Assembly (NCBI RefSeq): GCF_027172205.1
Contig: NC_070609.1
Location: forward strand, 58,042,501-58,106,500
Direction of reading: 5' to 3'
DNA: 64,000 nt
Source of the DNA: Podarcis raffonei
Lineage: Eukaryota > Chordata > Lepidosauria > Squamata > Lacertidae
Under the pieces are notes generated by a model that ran no database searches, had not been told where the DNA came from, and saw nothing but the letters and a program-made list of their open reading frames with translations. The translations under genes and the position numbers were made by a program. Each line of letters starts with the position of its first letter. The stretch's first letter is position 1. This document shows positions 34,461 through 46,600 of this stretch, one piece after another.

Positions 34461-35149
34461 TTTGTTATCTGGCACAGGATTTTCAGGATTGCAGATGAGT
34501 TCCCCAGACTTTTCCAAAAGTACCCAGGATATCAAGGTGTACTACTTACCATGTGATGTTTTAAAAAAAATCTCAGGAGGGGCTGGAAACCAACCCTAAT
34601 GACCCTGCAAACTTCTCTGCATGCGGACCATTTGGAACCACTTAGCTGGCTTTTGTTCTATATCTGCGCAGTATAACTTGAAAGGTTTATGAATCTCCTT
34701 TAGTCAATTCACCAGTGACCTTGAAAGCATCCCCCACATGGCCTGGTGATTGTGTGGTGTATGCATTGCAATATGGAACCCTTTAAAAGAAAAAGAAAAA
34801 GCCCTTGATATATTGGAAAAGCCATTTACCAGCATAAAACTCACATGGAGAAATACAAACATTTCATAAGAACGAGTGTGGAAGAGCATTTTCAGTGTAT
34901 TGATCCCACTTTCTGGGCAGCTGGAAAGCTACTAGAGAGGCGAACGCAAAGCAGCCATTATGACGAGATACTTTGGGGGTTTATTGATTAGGCACAGTAA
35001 CACTAAACAAGCCAAATCAATAGACAGACTGATTATTCTTTGGAGCTGTTACTGCTCATTGCATAAAACAATACCATTACATCAAGAGATGTCAAGTCAC
35101 TGCAACAGATTAGCAGCATTTGACCTGCTACTGGTTTTCAGGTCTTCTT
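34461..35149. other. No gene seen
   Basis: Unrecognised intergenic sequence. Confidence 0.45.
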
Positions 35150-35705
35150 GCATTTCTTCCACGGTGGAGTTTAGGACACTCCATGTTGGTCTTACCTGCT
35201 ACAGACACAAAAGTCATAAATTCAGTTCCCAGCAACTGGTAGTCAAAGGCCCCTTGCCTCCAACAGCAGAGATTGAACACAACCATCATGGCCAGAAGCA
35301 ATGGAATAGCCTTATTCTCCATGAAAAAGGGTCAAAGAAGTATGGCTTCCTTCAGACTATTTGATTCGCTATTTTATTTCTAAAGTTTCTGTCCTGCCTT
35401 TCACCACAAATGCCTTCAAGACAGCTAACAACATTTGTGTGAAACAAAAAATACAGTATCAAACAGCAGCAAAAGCACGAAATTATTGGAACCAAGTCAG
35501 CAGTTAAATAAGACAAAAAATATGGTGCCAGGAGAATGTGGATAATGTGGTGCCAGGGCATTTTGGATAATGCATGGAAGAAGCTGTGGAGGCAAGAAGA
35601 GCAAGATTTAGTAGAACAGGGAGAGTATCAGCCACTGTGAGAAGAGGATGCTGGACTAGATAGGCCATTGGCCTGATCCAGCAGGCTCTTTTCATGTTCT
35701 TAAGT
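35150..35705. mobile_element. Cluster of LINE 3' relics (CR1 -, L2-like -, CR1 +)
   Basis: An inverted CR1 piece at 35150-35310 (CAGTTCCCAGCAACTGGTAG), L2-like 3' end at 35365-35480 (GTCCTGCCTTTCACCAC), and a forward CR1 end at 35625-35705 (GGATGCTGGACTAGATAGGC). Confidence 0.65.
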
Positions 35706-36424
35706 GTGAGTGTCCACCTAGTGCACTGGACAATCAGGCTGATTCAAAAATATCTACAAATGACCCCAGTGTGCCTTTCAAGAAGAGAATGGAGGAAGCC
35801 TTTTAGAAGAAGAAAAGTTCTCCCAAAGATCAGGAAAGTCTCTCCATTTCTGCTTCCAAGCAGACATAGCCAGTGGAAGGGCAGTATGCATTTCATACTC
35901 CAGTCTCTGTTCTCAGTGGAGGAAAGTTTTAAGCAGGTTAAGTGATGGCTATTCGTATCTTGCAAATCACGAGCTTCTCTCTCTTTTCAGTAGGCTGCAG
36001 ATTCTGCTGCAGGGTTTTGCAATAAAACTTACACAAGGAGGTATCGAAACTCCCCAAGAAGCTTTCAATAATGTGCACGTCCCATGCTTCCCAGCTTTAC
36101 ATCAGCTCAGCAGAAACTAAAATTGCAGGTGCAATCAGCAAGTTTGTGTCCTCAAAGTGAGTATAACTGGCCAACAAATAAGACAAGTGGATTCAGGGCA
36201 GAAAACTTGATTCACCTCCCATCAAGACTGCTGCAGTGCTAATTGGTACTTCAGGGTGGAGGGGAAGGATCTGGGCTCTCCATCAGAAAAGTTCACGTGG
36301 GGTGATCAAGTGTCCTATGTTATAGTCCTCTATTGAAGGACAGTCAGAGGACGGTCCTATATTTGAAGAGCTCCTTTTCATCAAACCCAGTTTAAAATCA
36401 AAGAACGAAGACCTGCAGTGGCCC
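35706..36424. other. No gene; repeat-poor
   Basis: The stretch 35980-36240 is repeat-free and may be a conserved noncoding element; nothing coding is seen. Confidence 0.35.
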
Positions 36425-36690
36425 CAAAGATAGAATCAAAGAATCATATAATTGTAGATTTGGAAGAGACCCCCGAGGGTCATCTAGTCCAATGCCCTGC
36501 AATGCAGGAATCTCAACACATGGTCCTCCATCCGTTTTGAAACCATAACAGACCCTGTTTAGCTCTGCACAGGCTGCTGTCGCTGTTCCCCTTTGTTGTC
36601 CGCCAACAGAACACCAAGCAGGCATAGAAGCATAAGAGGCTGTTGTACTGAATCAGACCATTGGTCCATCTAGCTCTATATTGTCTGCAC
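36425..36690 (-). mobile_element. Two CR1 3' ends of different subfamilies, back to back
   Basis: 36425-36625 starts with the inverted octamer tail (AGAATCAAAGAATCATATAA) then 'GGGTCATCTAGTCCAATGCC'. 36628-36690 starts AGCATAAGAGGCTGTTGTAC, the other 3' end type. Confidence 0.78.
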
Positions 36691-36814
36691 CAGGGATGGG
36701 GAACCAGTGTCCCTCCAGATGTTGCTGAGCTACAACACCCATTGGCCCCAGATAGCATGGTCAGTGGTCAGGGATGATGGGTTCTATAGTTCAGCAACAT
36801 CTGGAGGGCCACAG
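36691..36814. mobile_element. Palindromic hAT-like MITE
   Basis: CAGGGATGGGGAACCAGTGT ... ATCTGGAGGGCCACAG. Flanks GTCTGCAC (36683-36690) and GTCTACAC (36815-36822) match at 7 of 8, although the right terminal repeat is missing. Confidence 0.65.
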
Positions 36815-36859
36815 GTCTACACCAATTGGTAGTGGGTGACTGGCATGTAAGTTAGGAGT

Positions 36860-37399
36860 CTGCTTCTTTCTTGCCAATAATCCCTGATTATTGGCCATTC
36901 TGGCTGGGTGCTGATGGGAGTCCAACCAACGTTGGAGGGGCACAGGTTAGCCACCCATGCTATAATAACATAAGAAGACTTTGCTTCTAGGGACCATCAA
37001 TGTTAATCAAGTAGCTCAAACACTTGTTTGGGAAATCAAGTGGCCTCTCTTGTCTAAAGCGTGCAAATAATGGAGTTTCTTGTGAAGTGGTCTGTGCATG
37101 CTTTGCTGTGTAACTATTATTTATTCACTTCTCCATAGTGCTTTGGAGATGTAATCATAACCTATAAGATGAAGACGAACTGGATACAATTCCTCAAATG
37201 GCATTTATTCTTTCAGCAATAAACACATCTAATCAATGCAAGATCTCATTCCCTTACCTTGATGGTACATTAAACAAGAAATGCTTTAGTTCATGTGTGG
37301 TTAGAATTTAGGCCACAAAGGTCCAGATGGGAGGAAAACACTTCTCCTGATATAATTAAGAGCTGATAGCCAATCCATACTGAGGCTATGCACTCAAAA
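36860..37399. other. MITE remnant, then no gene
   Basis: 36880-36960 is another decayed fold-back MITE (CCAACGTTGGAGGGGCACAG). The rest is unrecognised. Confidence 0.45.
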
Positions 37400-37722
37400 A
37401 TCAGTACCTAAAAGGCTGTCACATGGAAGATGGATCAAGCTAGTTTTTTGCTGCTCTGGAGGGTAGGACCCAAACCATTGGATTCCAGTTAAAAGAAAGG
37501 TGATTCTGACTAAACACCAGAAAGAACTTTCTGACAGTGAGAGCTGCTGGACAGAGGAATGGACTCCCTCAAGAGGTGGTGGACTCTCTTTCCTTGAAGG
37601 TTTTTAAGCAGAGGCTGGATGGCCATCTGTCATGGATGCTTTAGCTGAGATTCCTGCATTGCAGGGGGTTGGACTAGATGGCTCTCAGGGTCCCTTTGAA
37701 CTCTACAATTCTGATTCTATGA
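37400..37722 (+). mobile_element. CR1 LINE 3' end with octamer tail
   Basis: AACACCAGAAAGAACTTTCTGAC, 'GGGGGTTGGACTAGATGGCT', ending TTCTGATTCTATGA. Confidence 0.85.
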
Positions 37723-39204
37723 CCATGAACTGCGAACCTCAGTGTGCAAAGAAGCTCTAGACTGTAACAGTCTGCAAAGCACAGAGTGTATTATACGTAA
37801 ATCAAATGGTGGGGGCATTCAGCCACAAAAAAACCTTTGAAGTAAGACATAAGTAGGGCTGCAGTTTAGTCTCTAAGTGGTTAGGCCCACCTCCAGTAGG
37901 AAAAGACTCCTGTAGTTTAAGGGGCCTTGCCTGCTTTAGCAACGCTGATTCTGATGGGATTGAAGAACTCTGACTGTAGTTTCTGCGTATGAATTCTTAA
38001 ACTATGAAGGTGGCAATGTGAAACAGTGGCAAAGTGGGCTCTCTAAATGATGTTGGGGGAGGCAGGTTCTGGGTGTGTGGAGTCATCCAGGGTCAATGCT
38101 CAGAGCAACTGACCTCCTCAGAGTCCAGAGCAACAAACATGGGAGCACTGGTCCCAACATGCAAGTTTGCAGCTTCCTGAGTAAAAAAACCTAGGGTCAG
38201 TTCTGGAAGATGGTGAGGTTGGGCATTCATTGAGGTTGTCAAAGTGGCCAAGCAACCACCATTCTCACTTTGCAAATGATAGTCAAGGAAGCTACAGGTT
38301 ATGTGGGAAAGGCATCTCAGTTTACATGCCTCATCTCTTTCAGTTTAATGGGGCCAATTGAAAGTGCATTTTCTGACCCTCCCCTCAAATTCTGGAGTCA
38401 ACCCTATGCGCACCCCCCCCAAAAAACCCCATATATACTGGAAGGGAGTATACGTGCACAGGATGTGGAGGGCAAGCGTAAGGGACTTCTCTAATTTACA
38501 TGCTCAGTGATCTGGTAATTAAATGCTGCAGACTTGATGAGCATTTCCTTACAGACCTCAAGGCTAATTTAGACACAACCATCAAAATATCTCCTTTTCG
38601 TTTGCTTGCACATGTATTGTACCAGTAGGGCTCAATGTCACCACAAATGGCTCTGTCCAACAATGCTTGGCTGACTCCTGCATTCACTAAAAGCTGAGCA
38701 TAATTACAGCTACAGGCATACACAACCAAACACACAGTTCCTAATGATTTGCTGAACAATGAGCAAAATGCTTCTTCCCTTGCATGAATGAGAAAGTCTG
38801 GGCTGCACAGCTCTGAACTTCATGGAGGTGGAGAGAGGAGAGGAGAGGAGGATATTGTGTGTGCATCTGTCTGAAAACAAAAGCTCTTTCATTTAATTAT
38901 GGAAATGTGTGTATAATTAAATACGGTGTCATTTTTCAGGGACTTATCCATCACTCAAAATCCCTAGGTGGCCGGAGGGGGGGGGGGAACAATGGGAAAC
39001 TCAAATAGGTGAGGTCCAGAGGATGCCACAGAGTGGTGTATTATTGATAAGGCCAAGAAAATCCATTAGGCATGCAGAACTCCCCTGTTGCTTGGAACCC
39101 GATTCCTGCCTCTTGGCTTTTGATAGAGCAATTTGCAGTTTCACAGAAAGAACATTGAAGAGAATGTGGGGCACAGAATGTAATGCTGTAATGCAATGAT
39201 CTAG
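37723..39204. other. No gene seen
   Basis: Unrecognised; an (AGAGG)n run near 38830-38850 and a G-run at 38977-38988. Confidence 0.45.
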
Positions 39205-39440
39205 CTCCAAACAGGGATAGCCAATACGATGTCTGGGCATAGTCAAGTTCCAGCTCCCATCAGCCCTGACCAGCATGGCCAATAACATATGCAAGGCATC
39301 ACATTGGCTACCCCATCCTTGATCATGAAACTCTGCATTTCAAAGCTTTTTGCAGTGCATGCCTAGGTGCGTTTACTCAGAGGTAAGCCCCACTAAGTTC
39401 AACAGGACTTACCCTCATGTAAGTGAGTCTTGGATTGCAG
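39205..39440. repeat. Decayed MITE and short 'GTAAGCCCCACT' repeat
   Basis: 'AGTTCCAGCTCCCATCAGCC' at 39242 belongs to the fold-back MITE family; 39350-39440 belongs to the short repeat of 25475. Confidence 0.5.
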
Positions 39441-39944
39441 CCCTTTAAAATTTTTATCCCGATAGACATGACAGCGATATGCAGTTGAGTGGAGATCTCT
39501 GGATAAATTCAGCAGACGCTTTGGCCGGTTGAAGTGAAATGACAGCCATTTTGAGATGATGTTCTCATAATGCCATGTGACATTAAATACCATGCTTTAT
39601 TTCCTCTATGTGTGGTCATTTTAAATGAATGTTGATAAAATGTTTGGGGGCCTTTTATGATAAGAATCTGCATTACATTAGCACTGTGCCAAGGAGAACC
39701 CACAAAACTGTGTTGTCCTGTTGACATTAGAGAGCTGAACTGTGATGCCAGACCTCTGGTATCAGGATAAAAGATGGTGGTGGTGATTTTAAGAATTGCT
39801 CAAATGCCAGTAAGAGAAAATAGAACCAAATCAAACCTGGGAGCACAGCTTCTCCAAAGAAGTGTTCATTGTAGGGATATGAGAATCTCCACCATTTTAT
39901 GATTCCCAAGTTGTTTCAGGAAGACTTTGGACTATCTATCTAGT
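39441..39944. other. No gene seen
   Basis: Unrecognised intergenic sequence. Confidence 0.45.
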
Positions 39945-40465
39945 TCCAGGGCAGGGTACCTTTGGCCACCCCATTGCTTTATGATTCCCGTTCCCATCAG
40001 CCTCATGCCACAATGACCAGTGGTCAAAATAATGGGATTTGTAGTTAGGGATGGAAGCACCTGTCCATTTGGGCTCTCTCTGTTTCTCATTCCCACCCCC
40101 ACCAGACATTTTGCAAAAGTCCCTCATGAAAACTCCTTAGCATTTTAGCGTTTATCCCAATAAACATATTTTTATATTCGTGCACTACTGTGCACATTTC
40201 TGCAAGCACATCCCCCACATATAATGCATTTTTGTGTTATTTCTAAAAATATAGTATTCATTTCTATGCACACTCTTACCCTAATAGAAGTACCTTTTGC
40301 AAACCTTGTCTGGTTGACACACTGCAAAGCAGAAGTCGGATAAGTGCAAATTTCACAAGAAAGCTGTGCTTCAATTTCCATATTGTTTCAGAAAGTGTGA
40401 ATTTGACATATTCGGCTCCCAAAGAGACCCAAGTTGAATTCCTCTCCCATTCCTAGTTGTAGGAA
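39945..40465. repeat. Decayed MITE followed by 'CATTTTTGTGTTAT' unclassified repeat
   Basis: 39945-40070 is a fold-back MITE remnant. From 40075, ACTCCTTAGCATTTTAGCG and 'TATAATGCATTTTTGTG' match the family at 17650. Confidence 0.5.
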
Positions 40466-41654
40466 ACAACATCTGGAATGACACAGGCCCCTGATCCGGT
40501 TTGGGAGATATGCTAGCAGATCTCAAACCCTCACAAAACAGTGTTCTCCAAGTGTGGGTCCTTTTGTGGCCAAAATGGCATCAGCCACACAAAAGACAGG
40601 TATATAATCAGGCTTGGAGGAACCCCAAGGGTTTGGAGAAGTACAAAAAATATAGGAAAAAATAAGGGCAACCTCCCCCCTTGCAGTAAGCATCCTAATA
40701 AGGACTGGAAATGCTCAGCCCACACAGAATACTGATTGACTGTTGAAAGAGGGAGGGCAAACACCAGGGAGCTGGGATGGCGGCAGCAGGGAGAACGGAA
40801 TGGAGTCTGCCTGCCTCCCTGAACAGATACATGTCATGCTGATTGTTGCATTGCAGGTTCCACTCGTATGTACGCATGTATATATCATGCTTAAAAGGCC
40901 TGTGGTTATTTAAAGGTGATTTACTCCTTTTCTTAAAAAAGAAACAGAGCAGAGCATCTCACAAATTCCTCACCAGTGAGCTCATTAGTATAAATGATGG
41001 ACCCTCACCTCGGATTTCAAGTCAGCAGTTCTCCTGGCCCCCTTTCCCCAAAGTTATCGCCAGCTATTTTTCACAATAGCACAGCGGTGGAGGAAGATTT
41101 GAAAGCGAGCAAATTGGTCCCGGGAGCCAGGGCATGAGATTTCAGAGGAAGGGAGGCGAGGTTCTCAGCAAAGTTTAAAGGTCCACTCTTGGATAATCAA
41201 GATTAAACTGTACACCATCTGTATGCTCCGAGAGTGGTCGTTGCACTTTTCTTTAACAGTTTGCCAGAAAAATGCCTGTCACTGGGACGGTGGGGAATGA
41301 ATGTGCAGAAAGAGCAATGAGCCAAGTGGAGTCTGTGAAAACTTATCCCTTTATCAAAATTCACTTCCTGGTCTCCAAAATGCAAAAGACGAGAGAGAGT
41401 TTTGTCATGTATGATAAATATATCTCCCCAGCATTTTCAGCTTGATATGGCTAAAAGCACCCTACGTTTATGGGAAAAGAAAACTCTTGTCCCAACACTA
41501 GGCATCTGTTGTTGTTTCCCAGCCCCCGTTTGAGAATTACTTCTCTGGAACAGTGCATCTTAACTGGTTATTTTCCACGAACAAATTTAAAAGTTGGGAA
41601 TGTGTGCCACCATGCCCCAAAATATTTCACAGACATTTGGATAGTGACTGCATC
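40466..41654. other. No gene; long repeat-poor block
   Basis: 40920-41460 contains no repeat I recognise and a TAATCAAGATTAAAC palindrome-like homeodomain motif near 41193-41207. It is a candidate for a conserved regulatory element. Confidence 0.4.
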
Positions 41655-41805
41655 TAGAACAGTGACAAGGAACCTGTGGCCTTCCATATGCTTTTGGAAG
41701 ACAACTCCCACCATCCCTGTACATTGACCACGCTAGCTGGGGCTGATGGGTATTGGAATCCTCCACCATCTGGTGGTCTACAGATTCCCCACCTTTGGCT
41801 ACAGC
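41655..41805. mobile_element. Palindromic hAT-like MITE
   Basis: CAGTGACAAGGAACCTGTGG ... CTACAGATTCCCCACCTTTG with 'GACAACTCCCACCATCCC' inside. Confidence 0.65.
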
Positions 41806-42905
41806 CTTTGGCAATAGATATTATATAATGTTGCTGAAGGTAATTTATCCAGTGTGATGAAATCACCAACTATGGATTTGCAGCAATATCCAGGTATCTG
41901 TCTTGATATATTGTGGGCTTGATATGGGAATACCAGAAGATATCTCAACCTCCAGCAATTTGGAAATGGTTGCTGAAATATCTGGATGCTGCAGAGATCA
42001 GATAAGATAAAAGAAATGATGGAATGGAGGAGTGTTACGATCTGCTGAAGCTGTGATGAAATGGGCAAACATCTATTGGAATCCTAAATTCGGCAGAATT
42101 TCATTTCTGTGGTAGATCTTGTAATCCTATAGTCCCTGGGAGGGCATCCTAAGGATCATGGGAAGTACCAAATTTTCCTCTCTAAGGGTGAAGAGAGAGG
42201 TTCGTCTTCAGAGGAGAGATGATGTGAGGAGATGGTTGTTAAAAAAGAAGGCAGGCAGGAGAGAGCTGGTTGAGTGCAGACTGAGGTTGGTGGGGCAACA
42301 GTGCCCCACTTGCCCGAACACACCAGCCTCCACAGGATAAAATGTAGCTTCAATTACTCCAAAAGAGCTTTACCATTTCCACTGCCCTTTCAAACCTCTG
42401 ATTTCAAGCACCCCTGACCATTCTGCAAGGTGGCGGGCCATCGTCGCAGTGTGTCGCTAGCTCTGCTCTCTAACTCAGGCACAATCAATTTCTGGCTTAC
42501 TTGAGGATAGCGGGATGTGGGGGGGCACTCTAATTGGCATTCTCTACTCCCCCTCCTCACCCCGTGCACTTTGCCAGGCATTCTGCAAAGCCTCGTGCCC
42601 AGAGCCTCTGGGAACTGCTGCTAGGGAGATGCGACTCTGTGCTGACCCCAAATGCAAGTCAAGGCTTAAGACTTCAAGCTTAGCCCAAAGTCAAGATCGT
42701 GAACCAGAAAATATTCCATCTACGGAGTTAAAAAGGGAGAAGCATTTCTGAAAACATGTGCACATGTAAGCAAAGGGGAAATGCAGAGATGTAGAAGAGG
42801 AGCATGATTTTAAGCATCTATGTAACAAAATGCACTCAGCAACACATAGGTCTGAAAATCTCCAATTTATGCCTCTCAATCTTCCTAAGTAAATGTTATT
42901 AAATT
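41806..42905. other. No gene; fragment of 13073-type repeat at 42175-42345
   Basis: 'GACTGAGGTTGGTGGGGCAA' and 'CAGTGCCCCACTTGCCCG' match the 3' part of the 13073 element (GACTGAGGTTAGTGGGGCAG). Confidence 0.5.
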
Positions 42906-43149
42906 CAGTCATACCTCATGTTACGTTTGCTTCATGTTATGTTTTTACTGGTTGCGTCCCGCAGTTACCCAGAAAGGGTTATTTCTGGGTTTCACCGCTC
43001 GTGCATGCGCAGAAGCACTAAATCGCACTTGCGCACAAGCACCAAATTGCGTCGTGTACCGGCGCAGATACAGCACTTCAGGTTGCGGGCTTTTCATGTT
43101 GCTAACAGGCCTCCGGAACAGATCCCGTTCACAACCAAAGGTACCACTG
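42906..43149 (+). mobile_element. Tc1/mariner-like MITE, copy 4 (divergent interior)
   Basis: Ends CAGTCATACCTCATGTTACG and CCAAAGGTACCACTG; TA follows on the right but the left flank is TT. The interior carries 'GTGCATGCGCAGAAGCAC', unlike the other copies. Confidence 0.75.
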
Positions 43150-43489
43150 TATATGAAAGATTTTGGCCACATTCATTAGCACAGAAACCGGGGGGGGGGG
43201 GCTCCACCCACTGGCCCTTACCCTGACATCTATTCATATCGTTCAGGCTGCAAACAGAGCATACATGCACCCAGGGTTTCTGAACATATGGAGACAGTGC
43301 ATGACACATACATGATGTAGGTATGTAGGCTCTGGTCACTAGTTCAGCTGAACACGTGGCAGTCAAGGTCCAGCTCTCTCCTCTGCACACTCATTCCTGT
43401 GCAGTTGAGTGTGTGAACACTGTGATTTCCATTCCGATGCTGCAACTGTGACCCATAACAGAGAATGGTTCCCCTACTCCTGCAAATAT

Positions 43490-43700
43490 TGAGTGATAGC
43501 TGGTGCTCATTGTGACTGGTGGGTAGGAAGGCAGGGGGGTCAACAGTAGGTGGAGCCAGAGAGCCACTGACAGGCAGAGCCAAATAATTCTAGCTTTGCC
43601 CCCAATCTCTTCCCCGCTGAGTTCCATAAGGGGCAACACTGAGACTAAATGGAAGGCAGTTGGAAGTGCCCCATTTGCCCTAATGGAACAACCTCCGCTG
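43490..43700. repeat. 13073-type repeat, second good copy
   Basis: AGTAGGTGGAGCCAGAGAGC at 43546 and CCCATTTGCCCTAATGG at 43669, in the same order as at 13073-13270. Confidence 0.6.
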
Positions 43701-44545
43701 CATAAAGTTGCTCCATCCAACTCAAACAAGATTCTGGAGAGTGCTTTGTTGTGTACAGGACCTTGCAGATGCCTGCAAAGCCTCTTCAGCCACATCTTCA
43801 TCTGACTTTAGGTGCAGGGCAGGTGGGCATGGCCTGCTCAAAATGCCCCCACAGGCCAAATCAGGAGGCTAGCAGGTCTAATTAGCCCCATGGGCTAGAT
43901 GGACAAGTGGCATTTCTCTGTATAAAGTTCACTTTTTCTCCTCGTGTCCAATTAAAAGTGCCTCAGGACAACTCACCATAAATTTTAGCTCACACTCCGG
44001 GGCTGACGAATTGCCATATTTAGATTCCAGTCAGACCTCTAGGTTGGATTAGCAGTGGCCTTATCAGATTTATGACTTCTACCCCAGGAATGGCTCACTT
44101 GTGTGAATCATCTATAAGACAGGCTCCAAATGCTGGTGCTCACACACAAACACAAGCGTTTGCTCTGTGGCAGGCTGGCCGCAGCATCTCTAAATGTTCC
44201 ATTGGTGAATCCTACCTTTGGGGTCCTCATCTGATGACTGCAGCATCAAGTAATAACCTGCATGTGTGAATAAACTACCCCAGATCAACCAACATAGGAC
44301 GTAACAGCGCAGTGGTCTTCAGTGATGTCAGTTCATATATTCAACTGTGCATCATCAAATGTTTCATTACCCTGTCTTCATAAATTAAGTGACACACACA
44401 GATCTGCAAATTCACTCTGCTGATGTCTTGGCTGAGCTGCTTACAGCCCACAGGAAGTGATGTAAGCATGGTTGTCTGTACCAAGGAAACAGAAGGTGAG
44501 GGGAGAGACTAAACTGAAATTCACCCTGACTATGATTGTCTATGG
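43701..44545. other. No gene seen
   Basis: Unrecognised intergenic sequence. Confidence 0.45.
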
Positions 44546-44640
44546 CAGTGGTTCTCATTTGGGGCATCTGTGGACCCCAGGGGGTCCACGTAACCCACCT
44601 AGGGGGTCCGTGGCACCATTCACATTACACAAACTACCAT
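44546..44640. repeat. hAT Charlie-like left end
   Basis: CAGTGGTTCTCATTTGGGGC, then CAGGGGGTCCACGTAACC. Right end not found. Confidence 0.55.
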
Positions 44641-45292
44641 AAAGGTATCAAAACACCCAATATACTTCCAATATACTTTGCGTTGGAAGTTAAAGTGGAA
44701 AAACAATTCACATTTAGACAGGAAATGCTCACAAGGAAAGCACTCCCATGAGCATTTCAAATTATGGAGGAAGGAGAGTGCCTTGCTAGGAGAGCAGCAG
44801 GGCGACACTGTTACTTGTTTGACTCAGGAATGGGTCTGGCAAAGCAGTGCCTGCTTTGGAAACAAGGTGACCAGTGCAATACAGACAGTATCCCTTTCTT
44901 AAAAGGGTGGAAGTTACATCCTGTTTGCTTTTATTGCATTTTATTTCACAATGACAAATAGTCACCTTTCCCCAAGAACCTCATAAAAAACCATCTTGAC
45001 AGATGGCCAAAGTAGATACATCGTACAATTCTATGCTTTTGACAGGCTTTTAAAAACCAAAACAAAAGGCAACACCAGGAGGCTGTGGATTTGAGAGGAG
45101 GTATGGCAAGAGAGGAAAGGCTGCTGAATGCTCTCCCCTTTCCATTGGTTTTCCTACTGGGAAAAAATCACACTTCCCATCAGAGACAAAAACAAAACAA
45201 AACACCACCTTTGGGGAATGAAACACGCAGCCATATGTCTCTTGCCTACTTTGGACTGGAAGTGTTGCAGCATACAAACATATGATAATGTA
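44641..45292. other. No gene seen
   Basis: Unrecognised intergenic sequence. Confidence 0.45.
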
Positions 45293-45534
45293 CAGTGGTA
45301 CCTCAGGTTACAGACACTTCAGATTACAGACACTTCAGGTTACAGACTCTGCTAACCCAGAAATAGTACCTCATGTTAAGAACTTTGCTTCAGGTTGAGA
45401 ACAAAAATTGTGTGGTGGCGGCGCGGCAGCAGAGGGAGGCCCCATTCGCTAAAGTGGTATCTCAGGTTAAGAACAGTTTCAGGTTAAGAACGGACCTCCA
45501 GAACTAATTAAGTTCTTAACCCGAGGTACCACTG
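45293..45534 (+). mobile_element. Tc1/mariner-like MITE, copy 5
   Basis: CAGTGGTACCTCAGGTTACA ... AACCCGAGGTACCACTG between TA (45291-45292, 45535-45536). Three tandem 16-bp units of ACTTCAGGTTACAGAC type follow the left end. Confidence 0.92.
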
Positions 45535-45635
45535 TAGTCAGTTTACTGACAACTGGTTGAAAAGACCAAAAGATCTTTTACTGACAACTCTACCATATCA
45601 TGCATCATGGCTTAGCCTTACTCTCTCAGTGTTTT

Positions 45636-45958
45636 CAGTGGTGGAGGAAGCGGGGTGCGGTTCACCCTGGGTGTCATCACTGGGGTGTGTGTGACAAAAT
45701 GAATTTTTGTAAAAAAACAAACAAACTGGGCTCACAAAACTTTTTAGGAGTGACATGGTGGCTTAGGCGCCTGCAGGTTCCACACTGCCTGCAGGTTCCA
45801 CGTTGCCTGAGGGGGAGGTGTCAGAGAGGCTTGAAGCATCAGAGAGGCTTGCCCTGTCCCCATAGGCGGATTGCCCCACCCCCATGGGCAGATCATCCCG
45901 CCCTCCGCTGCAGGACACGCCCCCGCACCAGGCACCCGAGCAGCTAGCTATACCGCTG
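45636..45958. mobile_element. Nonautonomous hAT, 323 bp
   Basis: CAGTGGTGGAGGAAGCGGGG ... CAGCTAGCTATACCGCTG, with AGTGTTTT (45628-45635) and AGGGTTTT (45959-45966) as target duplication, 7 of 8. 'GCCTGCAGGTTCCAC' occurs twice in tandem inside. Confidence 0.78.
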
Positions 45959-46039
45959 AGGGTTTTCAAAGCATGGACAGTGCTAGCAATCAGCAAGGTT
46001 GGAAAAGCCCAACAAGCTACTAGTGCCATCTATTCTAGC

Positions 46040-46170
46040 ACCATCTTCGAGATGCAAGCTATGGGCCACCCCCTCCTCCACCTGGATGCTGATGGGCTCC
46101 AACTCCCATCAGCCACAGCAAGCATGGCCAATAGTCAAAGATGATGGAAGAGAGAGTCCAACGACATCAA
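46040..46170. repeat. Palindromic MITE remnant
   Basis: GGGCTCCAACTCCCATCAGC and 'AAAGATGATGGAAGAGAGAGTCC'. Confidence 0.55.
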
Positions 46171-46444
46171 GAGGCAATAGTTCCCTTTCACTGCACTACA
46201 CTCTTAAAAGTCTGTACTGAAAGCAAGGAAAGACCATTCAGAACCTGGTTCATTAGGAAGAGGCCATTTCTCAAGCATAATTAGTTACTGTTCCTAAACG
46301 ATTTCTAAAACAATTGTTGGTAAGGAAACAAACTGAATTCTATTTTGAGAATGTTTGGAAACTATTTGTTGTATATTGGACTAACGAATTTCCTTGCTGT
46401 AAGGTGCATATCAGGCTTTCTATTTTATTACTCCATTGTAAAAG

Positions 46445-46600
46445 CTTGGTAACAACAACAAACCTGTAAGGTAGGCCCAATATCATCTTCATATCACAGA
46501 TGGGGAGCTTAAGGTGAGATGTTGGCTTGCCTAGGTAAAGTCATGACAGACACAGGAGTTGGACTGTGGCTTTCCTTGTCTACAGCTCAGTCGTAAATAC
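46445..46600 (-). repeat. tRNA-derived SINE (MIR-like), decayed
   Basis: 'AACCTGTAAGGTAGGCCCAA', 'CACAGATGGGGAGCTTAAGG' and 'AGTTGGACTGTGGCTTTCC' in inverted MIR order. Confidence 0.55.

Noticed and set aside
34960-35364. 134-codon plus-strand frame
   Set aside because: Overlaps an inverted CR1 fragment; reads as noncoding translation.
43391-43801. 136-codon minus-strand frame
   Set aside because: Mostly inside the 13073-type repeat; no family resemblance.
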